Assembly (NCBI RefSeq): GCF_023898315.1
Contig: NC_064622.1
Location: 355,985,234-356,049,233 of the forward strand
Direction of reading: 5' to 3'
Source of the DNA: Schistocerca nitens
Taxonomy: Eukaryota; Arthropoda; Insecta; Orthoptera; Acrididae
Length of the DNA: 64,000 nucleotides
Shown here piece after piece: positions 12,822-24,300 of this stretch (within the stretch, counting starts at the first letter, position 1; every line of letters starts with the position of its first letter). The notes under the pieces are model-generated. The model was not told the origin of the DNA. It worked only from the letters and a program-made list of their open reading frames with translations, and did no database searches. The position numbers and the translations under genes are program-made.

Positions 12822-15619
12822 TTCACAGGACCTGTACTAAATTTATTACTTATGGCTGGCAGGGAAGTGTATAGCAGTTTCCTCACTGTCACAAGAACAA
12901 TAAATCACATTAATGTTGAACCAGAACCTGAGACATTGTGGAATTGCATTTTTGCTCATTTTAATTTTTTTTAATTTTAATTTTTTATTTTATTTTTTAT
13001 TTTTTAAAAAGAGAGAGTATAAGACTTTCAAAGAACATGCCACCTGCGCCCCCCCCCCATCCCCCTTTCCTGCCCCCTCCCCAACACACACCCACACAAA
13101 ACAGAAAGGTAGATAATGTTTTCCCATCAAATGTATATTATTCCTGCAAAGCAGAATGGATGATATTGGGAAATTGAGTTAATAATCTTCATGTGGCAAG
13201 TAGGCTGATACTGGGGTCACAGAGTTATGTGTACTCTGACTGATAACCTTTTTTTTCATACAAAAATTTCTTCTTCTGTAGTATATCATGAAACAGTAAG
13301 CAATCTGCAGCTCACCTTGTATACTAGTTATTTTTTGTTTATGATTTTTGTCTTATATTAGTAAAAATTTATTTCTGTACATTTTATTGATTGTGTGGAA
13401 GTGCACTTCACTTGAATTTAAATTTGTTTTGTTGTATACATGTTCACACACAAACAAATAGTGTTTGCTTTTTACTTGGTTTTAGATCTGGTATTTTACT
13501 TCTCACAAATTTTGTTTCATTTGTTTAATTTATAATAAAGTAAGTCAACACAAATTTTTGTAAGAACTTCTTTAAAACTTGAGTTTTTATTACAGTTAAA
13601 GAAAGTGCATTTACAACTGTCCTTTTAAGATTGCTCATTTGTCTAAAATTACAGAAATCATTAGTATTAAACCAGATTCCAAACATTTTACTTTTTCTTG
13701 TATCTTGAATATCTTATGACGCAGTGAAACGTCAGTACAGCTTCGTGCTTCACATAACATCAATCATCATATCTTCAATATAATTTTTAATTTTGCTGCA
13801 GGAAATTTGATTGTAATGATACATGTTAAAAAGACAACAAGCTCATGTCAACAGTGTGCTTGATTTATTTCTTATGACCTGTTAGACATCTTATTGAATA
13901 GTGGGAAATTGATAACTATGTGTGTCTGTAGGAATGAGATAAAATAACTACAACAAATGCCTGTGACCCGTGCTAGTCTTCTATTAAAAACACAAACATA
14001 GTGCTTTCAGTCTTCATACTCACAGTTAAAGGCTCTGCCTGTTTGCTCAGTTCTTTCCTTTACCTTTCTGATTTTATGCCTGAGCTACGCTGTTTAATCT
14101 GAAGAAGTGGACTGTCAGGAGCAAGTGTATATGCTTTGTAAGATCTTATAGTCCTCAAATTTTACATTGCTTGGATAAAAGATTTTCGTAAGCTGTTTGG
14201 GTAGAGGCCAGTTATTGTTGTGAAGAGGGGGGAGGGGGCAGGGACAATTTTTGGATGCCAAAAGTAATTGAACGTGAGTACTTAACAACATTCTCCTATT
14301 GATATGTGTGAAATATAACTACAAATATTTATCCCCAAGTTCCCTCCCTTATTTTTCTCTTCGACTGTTCACACCACTCTTACTTTTGCAAAATGTTCTT
14401 TCCCAGTCTCTTTAATGAAAGTCAAGCTAATTATCATTTCTGGTGCCATTTAGCCCTTAAAACTACCATGGAAATTTTGCATAATCAACTGCATATTGAT
14501 TTTACAATGTCGCCACAGTGATTATCAAAGGAAACAATAATTTTGTTCACATACCAGAAGTAGAGAATGAAGGAATGATAATATTTTTGAAGAAGAGCAT
14601 CATGAAACCACCAAATTCTGCCATTATGTTTATTTATTTATTGATGCCCACTTTTGATCAAGTGATTATCGTAGAGTCACTAATATCATTACAGTACGTT
14701 AAAGGAATGTTGTTTGACATTAATTATTATATATAGTAGTTGACACATGTGCAAGTGACAGGTGCTGCAACTGATAATGAAAATTTACTTAACTTCAAGG
14801 AACCTTCCTTTCACCTTATGCAATGACATTAATGACTTGAAGACTGTCATTTGATTGAAACTGGGTGTTGATAAAGGAATATATATTACAATAGGTTTTG
14901 TCGGTTTTGTGATGCCATACTTTTAGATAATTAAAGCTGTGTAGCTCTGTTAACAAAAATATTTTAAGTGACAATACAGCATAATTTTTTAAAAATTATA
15001 TAATATACAGTTTATGAAATAGGTGCTGGATGTTTAAAATAAAGTGTAAATTTTGTATGTGGTGGTAGATAGGAAAAAGAAAACAAAACACGAGGATATA
15101 GAGTCAACAAAAAATATATTTGTGGAAACAAAAATTCAGTTAGGTTGTTATTACAACTATGCAGAGACTATCCAACAGAAGTTGACATGTAGTTCACAGT
15201 GGAGAGAATGCAGCAGGGTAGTTAAGGTCAGTATAACACTACCAAGACTTGCGTCAAGTTTTATAAAAAGTTAAAACTCATTTGAAATTCTATTTGAGCA
15301 GTTTGTGTTTTATTAGACATGGTTCTGCTGAAGATAATACACACTTTTTTCAGTCAACTTGTAGATTGTCCCATTAAATGATTTTTAATCATGGTGTTGA
15401 AAATAAAATATTTTGATAATTTATCTGACACCCAACCAACTTAACTTTCATTTTGCATAGAGTTAAATTCAGTTTAAATGTTTTACTGTTTTATCTTCAA
15501 AGGAATTATCTTGCAGTGTATGCATGTGGTTAGCGACTACATCTGAGTCCTTTTGGTATGACAGAACTATTTTCTTACTGTACTTTGCCCAGTGGCGTTC
15601 TCCCTATTAATAAAACAAG

Positions 15620-18120
15620 TGCACAGAGAGAAAAAAAATTGCAACGCCAAGAAAAATGAAGTTGTTAGGCATGTCTCTACATCAGATTTCACCCCAGTTG
15701 CTCAAGAGTGGTTCTAGTGGTGTCATTATGAGGATACAAAACTTTAAATACATGCTGGAATGATTGTGAACATCAGTTACCTTTGTTATTGGATGTGGTA
15801 AGTTGATGTTAGTCAAGAATGCCTTTAAGGTGACAAAAGAGGCCATTATCAGCATCTTACTAAGTTTGAACATCATCATGTAATAGGGCTACGAGAAGCT
15901 GGATGTTCTTTCTGCAATATTGCAGAAAGATGTGGCAGGAATGTTGTCATTGTAAATGATTGCTGTCAATGGTGCTCGTGAGAACGTATGGTTGCAAGAA
16001 GACCAGGCTCTAGATGGCCAGATGGCACTACCTAGAGAGAAGACATTATGTTCGGCATATGGTTCTGGCACATCATACTGCATCTGCAGCAGCATTTTGA
16101 GCAGCAGTTGGCACCACAATAACACTGCAAACTGTTATACACTTTTGTTACTTCAAGGACAGCTCCGAACCACTGATCCCAAACCACCGCCATTTGTGAT
16201 TTTAGTGGTGTCAAGTGAGAGCTAATTGGAGGGCAGGGTGGAGGTCTGTCGTATTTTCTGATGAAAGCTGGTTCTGCCTTGTGCCAGTGGTGGCTATGTG
16301 TTGGTTACGAAGAGTCCAGTTGAGTGCATGAAACCAATCTGTCTGTGTGCTACACACATTGGGCCTACACCTGGAGTTATGATCTGGGGAGTGATGTTGT
16401 ATGACAGCAGGAGCACACTCGTAATTATCCCACGCATCCTGACTGCTAATGTCAGGCTGGTTAGTAATCATAATTCTTGTGAAACACAACTAACTCTTTA
16501 TTCAGACGAAGTGTTGAGTGCTATCAAAAAGGGCTTTCAATTTGCGTCTGTATTTATAGATTTCCAGAAGGCTTTTGACACTACCTCACCATCGGCTTGT
16601 GATCAACTGCATGCTTATAGAATATCATCTGAGGTATTCGACTGGATTTGTGATTTCCTGTCAGAGTGGTCACAGTTCTAATAATTGATGGAAAGTCATT
16701 GAGTAAAACAACAGTGGTTTCCTGTGTTCCCCAGTATAGTGTTGTAGGCCTTCTGCTGTTCCTTATCTATATAAACGATTTATGAGACAATCTGAGCAGT
16801 AGTCTTAGGTTGTTTGCAGGTGACACTGTTGTTTACTACCTAGTAAAGTCATCAGAAGATAAAAAAAAATTGCAAAATGATTTAGAAAAGTTGTATGTTT
16901 GGTGCAAAAATATGCAATTGACTCTAAATAATGAAAAATGTGAGGTCATCCATGAGCGCTAATAGGAATGTGTTAAACTTCGGTTACAAGATAAATAAAT
17001 CAAATCTAACGGCTGTAAATCCAACTGAGTACCTAGAAGTTACACTTATGAGCAACTTCAGTTGGAAAAAGCACACAAAAAATGTTGTGGGGAAGACGAA
17101 CCAAAGACTTTTGTTTTATTGGCAGAACACTTAGGAGATGCAACTGATCTACAACAGAGACTGCCTACAGTACGCTCGTCCATCCTCTTTTGGAGTACTG
17201 GTGCACAGTGTGGGATCCTTACCGTGTATGGTTAATGGAGTACATTGAGAAAGTTTGAAGAAGGGCGGTAAGTTTTGTATTATCAAGAAATAGGGGAGAG
17301 AGTGTTGCGGACATGATATAGGATTTGGAGTGGACATCATTAAAACAAAGGCAGTTCTCGTTGCGGCAAGGTGTTTTCACAATATTTCAATTTCCACCTT
17401 TCTCCTCTGAATCCGAAAATGTTTTGTTGACACTGACCTACATAGGAAGAAACAGTCATCATAATAAAATAAGGGAAATGAGAACTCGCACAGGAGGATA
17501 CAGGTGTTTGTTTTCCTCACACACTGTTCGAGAGTGGAATAATAGTATGTTGTTGTGAAGGTGGCTCAGTGAACCCTCTGCCAGGTGCTTGGGTATGATT
17601 TGCAGAGTATCCATGAAGCTGCAGATGTAGATTTGACCTGTTGTGTGTCATTCATGAACAGCATTCGAAGGGGTGTTTAGTAGTGCAAGATAACAGTCAG
17701 CCACATACTTTTATTGTAGCCCAATATGCTCGACGATGTCAACATGTTGCCTCGGCCTGCTCGTTCACCAGATCTGTCTCCAGTCGATCACGTACGGATA
17801 ATCATCAGACGACAACTCCGGTGTCATCCACAAATGGCATTAACCGTCCCTGTATTGACTGACCAAGTGCAACAGCATGGAACTCCTTCCCAAAGAATGA
17901 CATCCAGTACCTGTACAATAAAATGCATGCACATTTCATTGCTTGCATTCAATATTGTGACAGTTACACTGGATTTTAATGTACCAGCATTTCACATTTG
18001 CAATGGCTTATCTCGCATTTACATTAAGCTGCAATCTTGCTATGTTAATCACTTAAATACATTACCTAGACAAATTTATTCCCACAATTACATTACTCTA
18101 CACGAGTTATTTGAAGGTTG
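15620..18120 (+). mobile_element. Tc1-like transposon, decayed and split by a LINE
   Basis: The left end, ACAGAGAGAAAAAAAATTGC, resembles the TIR of the relic at 4139-5107, and the 3' non-coding region matches that relic. Transposase pieces read on the plus strand: a helix-turn-helix remnant (about 15880-16000), a segment with GVMIWGVMLYD near 16380, then after the LINE QDNSQPHT near 17690 and LPRPARSPDLSPVDH near 17750. A frameshift separates the last two, and the third acidic residue is Asp instead of the family Glu. The element is non-functional. The outer limits are approximate. Confidence 0.8.
16455..17635 (+). mobile_element. 5'-truncated LINE nested in the Tc1-like element
   Basis: Non-LTR reverse transcriptase in broken frames. 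It reads FASVFIDFQKAFDT at about 16540 (motif A), LFAGDTVVYYL near 16810 (degraded FADDT box), KLQNDLEKLYVWCKNMQLTL near 16870, NVLNFGYKI near 16970, and NVLLTLTYIGRN with TVREWNN near 17420-17540. It ends near GATGTAGAT-type repeats. The motifs fit the Jockey/CR1 group. It interrupts the host transposase between GVMIWGVMLYD and QDNSQPHT, so it arrived later. No clean target duplication was identified. Confidence 0.8.
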
Positions 18121-18284
18121 GATAAACATCAGCTAAAAGTTGTCACCTATCTGTTACAGAGGAAAATGAGCAGGTCAGTAGTTGTTTGTGACCAGTTGGC
18201 ATACTTGGAAGTTTTTTAAGGGCCTTACCAACAACAGTACTGCAGCTTTCCCCTCTCCCCCAGATTTAGCAGATTAATACACAT

Positions 18285-19302
18285 GATTCAAAATGAATGG
18301 GACAAAAAGGAAGTATTGCTGTGACTACAGTAATGCCTTTATTTCAGAAATACACATGTAGGTTGAAAGTCTTTAACTCCTGTAAATGGTAGCTTCAACG
18401 ATAGGAGAGGCATATTATGTGGCAGAATATGCAAAAACATCATCAATAATTGTTCAAAGATATTTTGGTACCATGTTTGGTAAAGTGACACCACACTGTC
18501 ACAACATTGCTAGTTGGGCAAAGCAATCCATGGAGACGAGATGCAAATGCAAAAGGTCTGTCGAGAACAAAGTGTTAGAAAACATTTGTACGATTTACAA
18601 AAGAGGCCCCCGAAAATCCATGTGTCATGTCAGCAGAGAAGTGAATGTGTTGCAATTAACAGTGTGGCATATGTTGCACAAGCGTCTGCAGTTCCAAGGC
18701 ATACAGAATTCAAATGTTGCGGGCACAGAAACCAGCCGAAAAACCAAAACGGAGGCAATTGTGCATTGATTTTCAAGCCCAAATAGAGATGAATATTTTT
18801 TCTCTTTGGTTAGTGCCTCAGTTGACAGAAGAGGTATCCAACTTCATTTTGCAGTGAGATGGATCCCCACCACCTTGACATAACTTCATATGTAGTCACT
18901 TCAATGAGGGTCTCCAACAATGCTGGTTTATTCCTATTGGGTTGAACAATGTGCCATTCATAATGTGTCCCACCATGCCGCGTGCCCCTAAACCAATGGA
19001 TTTTTCTTTCTTTTGTGGATGTGTGAAGGACATGGTTTATGCACCCCTGTTTCCACAGGATTTACATGTAAAGTATCAGAAAACCAGCTTGGTTAACTCC
19101 ATTGATCAGGCTATGCTGGAGCGGGTGTGGCAGGAATGGATAAACATCTGTCATGTAACAAATGGAGCCACATCAAACATCTGTGAATGTGTATAGCAAC
19201 TGTGAGAATTGGCCTTTGATTGTATATGTGTATTTCTGAAACACAGGCATTACTGTAGTCACAGGAATACTTGCTTTTTGTCCCATTGTCCTATTTTGAA
19301 TC
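18285..19302 (+). mobile_element. Mariner-type (DUF4817-like) transposon relic with well-kept TIRs
   Basis: About 75-bp inverted ends: GATTCAAAATGAATGGGACA at 18285, and the reverse of the right end reads GATTCAAAATAGGACAATGG. Both continue into a shared CTGTGACTACAGTAATGCCT block. The interior encodes transposase pieces: an N-terminal part (18386-18769; KSMCHVSREVNVLQLTVWHM resembles the HTH linker of this family) and a C-terminal part (18942-19196; PKPMDFSFFCGCVKDMVYAP resembles the SPDLTPxDFFLWGxVKDxVY box). The catalytic middle is deleted or shifted. Confidence 0.8.
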
Positions 19303-19984
19303 ACCCTTTACTTACCAGATTATCCTTCAGCAATTGCTCAACAGAAACACTGAGAAACTCTCAGAAATGTATCAAAATGTTTAAAAAAGTAGGCAGCAAA
19401 AGTCTTTTGTGTGAACCACTTGTCTGTTGGTGGCATCCTTCCAACCAAATATGAGGACACCATGGTCCATTATGACAGTAGAATGAAACAAATAGTGGAT
19501 TTCGTAACATATGGTGCTAACATCAATGGACTGCAGATACTCAAGGTCTGATAGGAAACCACAGTCACTGCAGTACCAGTACCAAGCAAAGATCAGACTC
19601 CCATAAAAGATTTTCAAGGATTTTCAGTACTTTGTCTATGAGACTGAGGAGAGAATAACTATCAACATCTGACCTTGTGGGCCACCCACTTGTTAAAGAA
19701 TAAGCCTTGTTTTGTGTAAGGTTATGCTGTGATTGAGTGCCAAATATAACTCTTATACACCGACAAAGAATTCGAAATAGTGACGCCCAGTTTCTTCTTT
19801 GCACCACATTGCAAGACAAACTCCCATTTTTCTTCCCAGAAGTTTTTCTTAGTACTGTTGTTGCATGTCCTCAAATTCTTACAGAATTGAGAGCATGTAA
19901 ACCTTCCTGAAGGTGTTACGTTTTGAGAAGAATATTGACCCTCCACATAAATAATGTGCTGTGGTGGGCTAGTAACTTACTTTA
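19303..19984. other. No feature recognised
   Basis: Short open frames on both strands without recognisable similarity. Possibly part of the decayed LINE downstream. Confidence 0.35.
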
Positions 19985-21080
19985 ACTAGGAGTTGCCGTT
20001 GACACAATCAACCACAAGAGCTCATATGAAATTTTCACTAATAAAGGAAGAGGACCATCTGATAGAGTGTATCTACTGCCTTCTGCAAAATATATTTCTG
20101 TGTTACATTACAGTACAGAAATAGCCATTACTTATACGGGAAAATGGACTGCCGTATAGTATTGTACTATCTCCAATGAGTTATAACAGTCATATGAAAG
20201 ATCAGTGTGTCAAAGATTATTTAAACTCAAGATCCTGCATCCGTCACACATTGTAACTCTTCTAAGGAAATAGTGATATCACTGTCACATAACAACCGAG
20301 AAGCTGCTATTGGCAGCAACCAGCAGAGACCAAACCACAGCAAGATACTAGCCTCTTCTTTCCACGTGTTTTAAAAATGTTCATGAAAGATAGGATGTCA
20401 AATGATAAAGACCCTCATCAGTTCTGAAATAATGTGAAATATTTGGAAGTGAAAACTGAATGTAGCATATCTTTCAAAGTGTACTATCAGGTCCAAACTG
20501 AAAGTAAATATTGAAAATAACATTTGAGAACTGAGACTTTTTTAGCAAGGGAATATGCTACATAATTTTGGCGGCACTAAGTGAAACAGAGTATTTTTAC
20601 GACATACTTCAGTGAGTGAAATGTGTAGTCCAGATATTACTGCGAAAAGACCCATCATAACGTCACGGCAGGAAATAACACACTGAGAAAAATGGCTGGC
20701 AATGGCAGATTGGTAGCGAGAGAGAGGTCCTAAAAACCGCATCCCAGCCATTGTGCTTCTCTATGACGGAATGTGCTTACCAACTGTGGTGTAAATCTGT
20801 TTAACTTAAATGAAACGTAATAACTAATAACCAGTTTCATCAAACCCACACTGCTCAATAAACTGTGCAAAGTTGCAGAATTCATGGGCTCTCAAAGAGT
20901 CATCTGCAAGAGTTTCCCTAGCAGAGAACGTACCGAGCCTCTAAAAGACTATCACAACAGGAGATGCCCAGTATTGCAAACTTGAGACTGAAGTGAACTG
21001 CATCAGATCAGTCGTAGCACCACTGAAAGCAAACCTGGCCAGTGGGAGGGTGGCTGCGTATAGATGAACACAATGACAGA
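19985..21080 (+). pseudogene. Heavily decayed LINE reverse transcriptase fragment
   Basis: Discontinuous plus-strand matches to a non-LTR RT: VAVDTINHKSSYE near 20000 (resembles the AYDTVNHxxL motif-A region), NNVKYLEVKTECSISFK near 20430 (resembles VKYLGVTLDRSLTFK), and a serine-rich stretch near 20900 resembling the end of the same protein. Many stops and frameshifts intervene. The assignment is by pattern only. Confidence 0.45.
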
Positions 21081-22309
21081 TATGATTGTGGAAAATATCT
21101 GGATATGAAATATGTCTTGCCTTTTCCCAACTGTTCTAGTAAATGTACCCTAGACAAATTTTGGCAAGGAAGCATTGAACATGTCTATTTTTGTACCAAA
21201 AAATTTGATTTCTGAACATGAAAAAGTATTCTGTACGGCAAAAAGGACACTCAGATATATGAACCAGTACTATCACAACCAACCATCTACCAAATAACAC
21301 TGTGGGATAATGCAGCCCTTGATGGTCAAAGGGAAACTTTCATCTGGTCCCATTAATATTGTATACTAAGTTTCTGGAAAGGCTTTGGAAATTTTATGGT
21401 GATCTAAATAGGTGGGATCATCTTACAGGAGAAAGTTCGTTTGACTATAGGAAGCTACAGGACTGAGAGTCTCTGCAAATGTCATCAGAAATTGCATGTC
21501 ATGGAGAACTGATCCAGTAAATGGAATCTAAAGCTGATCATGAGATCTATTATGTTAATTACGCTGCTTTTATCAAAAGTTGTAAGTTTTTTTTTTTCAT
21601 GTTAGTAATATTTAATGTTGATAGTTTTGTAGTAATATTCTGGAACCAGTAAATGATAAATATTATCTCAAGAGTCTTTGAAAGCTTGTCACGCTTGATT
21701 TATTCGTAATATTTTCGATCACTCGTATTCACTAAGGCTAATTGAGGACCACATTTGCAAAACTCGCCTATGCTAAAAATAAAATTTTACACAAGATACA
21801 TTTGTTTAATTAACAAGGAAGTTTAGAGGGAAAAATTCTTTGTGGTTAACATGTTTTGCACAGTTTTGAATATATTTTAAGATACTTTGTATATACATAA
21901 AAGTTTTAACTATTTGTCAACTACTGGGAATAGAAAAAGTTTTCTTTTTCAAAACTCGCTTTATGCTTAAGCTAGAACAGTGATACCTGAATATTATGAT
22001 AAGAAAACACATTAGCCTCATTGCATCCTTCTTCATTTCTGCACTCATATGGTTTATCTGGAACAATTGCGGCACGTTTCATTACTTTGAACGTAAGAAT
22101 GTTCTTCAAAACCTGACATCATACTTCTGATCCATAGAAATACATCATTTTAACAGTACATTGAATCTTACCATTGGTTTGTCATTGGTTTGTCCGTAAG
22201 TTACTTCTCATAAGTACATCATTTTTAAAGGCAAGGCAGACTTAAAAAAGCAAAACCAGTCTTCTTCCCACACCAGCACCTTTCTAAACTATGCTAGAAT
22301 ATTCGCTCA
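21081..22309. other. No gene recognised
   Basis: AT-rich. Minus-strand remnants downstream of the DUF7869-like box may continue into the first few hundred bases below 22309, but I cannot support any reading frame. Confidence 0.35.
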
Positions 22310-22960
22310 TACAGAAGGTGATATTACATCTTTCTTCAAATATTCCTTCTCAACTCTAACAAATACATGGTCCGGTGGCATGAAACTATCTCCACGAATA
22401 GGAAAATAGTGGGTAAGTTTAGAGAACACTGTAGTGTATTCCATAAAACGCCCCACCATACAGAGAGTTGTGATGTTGTGAGTCTCAAGAAAGCTCAAGT
22501 TTCAGTCCTCTCTTACGAATACCTCTGGTTCTCTCTTCCAAATATTCATTTGGACTTCTTCCAGCTTCTGTTTCAAGCTTGTTTCACATCAAGCATATTG
22601 AAAAATATTATCAATACCTTGTTTTGGTTCATGTGTCACCACAGCCAGTTTATAGAAGCAAATCTGTCTTGCATAAAAGGCTTCTTGAACAGAGGTTGAT
22701 TTCGTTACGTGTTGACTTTTACAGTGTCTTCAAGTATTTGTTCATAATGCTGTGGAACTTCTTTTCACATGCTTTATGCAGGCGGAGGCTAGTTTTACAC
22801 ATTTCTTGCCATTGTTTGATTCCTGCGATATTATTTTCAGTTCAAGCTCCTTGCATGTTGAACGTGAGTCATTGTGAGGGTTACTAAAGCCAAGATTAAA
22901 ATTCTTACAAAACACTGTCTCAAATTTTGACACAGAACAGCTTTTAGTGCCTGCTTGTCT
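22310..22960 (-). pseudogene. Decayed DUF7869-like ORF
   Basis: On the minus strand two pieces resemble the multi-copy insect DUF7869-type protein. An upstream piece (22933-22742) contains NFNLGFSNPHNDSRSTCKEL, like the NxGFHxPKKDxCxxC box. A downstream piece (22498-22307) contains LTHYFPIRGDSFMPPDHVFV, like the FPxxGHSxxPxDRxFG box. Stops between them show decay. The biochemical function of the family is not known to me. Its many dispersed copies suggest a transposon-borne gene. Confidence 0.5.
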
Positions 22961-23220
22961 TTGTTCCTTGCAAAAAAATTTCCCACATTATATTTACATT
23001 TAATGTGAGGGCATATATGACCTACTCAGTTTCCTTCTGCCATAATGACACACACTACACATACACAGTCAGTTACACAAAAAAGTATATGCTGCTATCT
23101 GTGTGAAATAAAAGACCCTATTATAAATATATGTTTACATGAAAATACATCTTATTACTAATTGCACAGTTTCCTAATTGTCAATCCAATGACCACCATT
23201 ATTGATTATAACTTTGCACC

Positions 23221-23397
23221 TTAGCCCTCCGGCAAATTATCCGGGTTTCCAATCTGTAAATATCATTTAACCCACTTCACAACAAATGCCTTCGACTTCC
23301 TAAGATTTTTTGCAGTAGCTCTGTATGAAAGCTTTGGTCCCTTTGGGTGATTTACAAGGACCACTGCCTTGTGACGCTTCAGATATTTTGTACTCAT
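23221..23397 (-). pseudogene. N-terminal HTH fragment of a Tc1/mariner-type transposase
   Basis: The minus-strand ATG at 23397 opens a frame MSTKYLKRHKAVVL, followed by GPKLSYRATAKNLRKSKAFV and KWVK, then a TGA where Arg (CGA) or Trp would be expected, then YLQIGNPDNLPEG and TAA at 23221. The spacing and the SYRxxAKxLxxSKxxVxKxVK pattern are those of the first helix-turn-helix of Tc1/mariner transposases. The catalytic part was not found. Confidence 0.5.
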
Positions 23398-24205
23398 TTT
23401 AAACTGCAACCGATGAAACAAAACATTCAACTCTCACACTGTGTGTCTATACACTGTGCAAAAGCACATTGATCACGGATACAAAACCACTACCAGAGAT
23501 GTTGCTGCGGATGTTACATTTAAAATTATGCCATACACTTTCTTGTGGAACTGACAGTACTTCAAAATGTGCTATTTCACTTGTTGGGCCATAACTATGT
23601 CAGCTTGAGTTGTTCTTGAGCCACTGCTTCATACATATAGAGCAGTCCCATGTTCTTGATAGTGCCAAACAATCCAAGCCAGCAACCCTGAGATACACCT
23701 GTTATTTTTTTAAATATTGCAGCAAAAACTGATACTTAGGATCCATCTCAAAGTTTTATGTTATACTTGATAGACAGTGATTTAGAAGCCTTAGCATCAG
23801 TGGACTCTACAACTTATCAAGCTATTCCTGAAATATCCATTTATGGCGGAAGGAATGCATCTTATTTGGTCTTAACTCCTGAAGAATGTAATAGATCATT
23901 GAAATATTTTAGCATAAGAGAATTTGCTTGCCTGACAGTCTTTCCCTCCATGGTTGCTTTGTTCACTCCTTTCAGCATGCCTGCATTCAGTATCAGGTGC
24001 TGCATTTTGCCTTGAATACCGAGATGATTTTGCTTTGGAGATGTTTGACAGCTTCAATGCTCCTCTTTTATCCCCACCATGTGTTTCACTCACAAGATTA
24101 TTATATTCACGATCACCTTCCACATTCACTATTTAACAGGAGTCTAGTCTTCTACACTTAATTTCTACAAAATGACGGTAACTGGCGACCAACTCGTATA
24201 ACAGC

Positions 24206-24207
<2 letters not shown>
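23398..24207. other. No gene recognised
   Basis: The open frames overlap on both strands and lack known motifs. A fragment of the DUF7869-like family is possible at 23890-24130 on the minus strand but is not demonstrable. Confidence 0.3.
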
Positions 24208-24268
<61 letters not shown>

Positions 24269-24300
24269 CCCCCCCCCCCACCCCACCCACCCACCCCCTC
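24208..24300. repeat. (CT)n followed by C-rich tract
   Basis: About 60 bp of CT dinucleotide, then poly-C and CCCA-type sequence, directly abutting the 3' end of the minus-strand LINE. Confidence 0.97.

Larger units (their letters stand above)
7742..15619 (+). other. First part of the 33-kb Br140 intron, no gene recognised
   Basis: AT-rich intronic sequence. Apart from (TG)n, (AAT)n and poly-C/poly-G tracts and one 56-bp tandem duplication, I see no exon flanked by usable splice sites and no transposase or RT motif. The short open frames here are simple-sequence translations or have no recognisable similarity. Confidence 0.55.
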
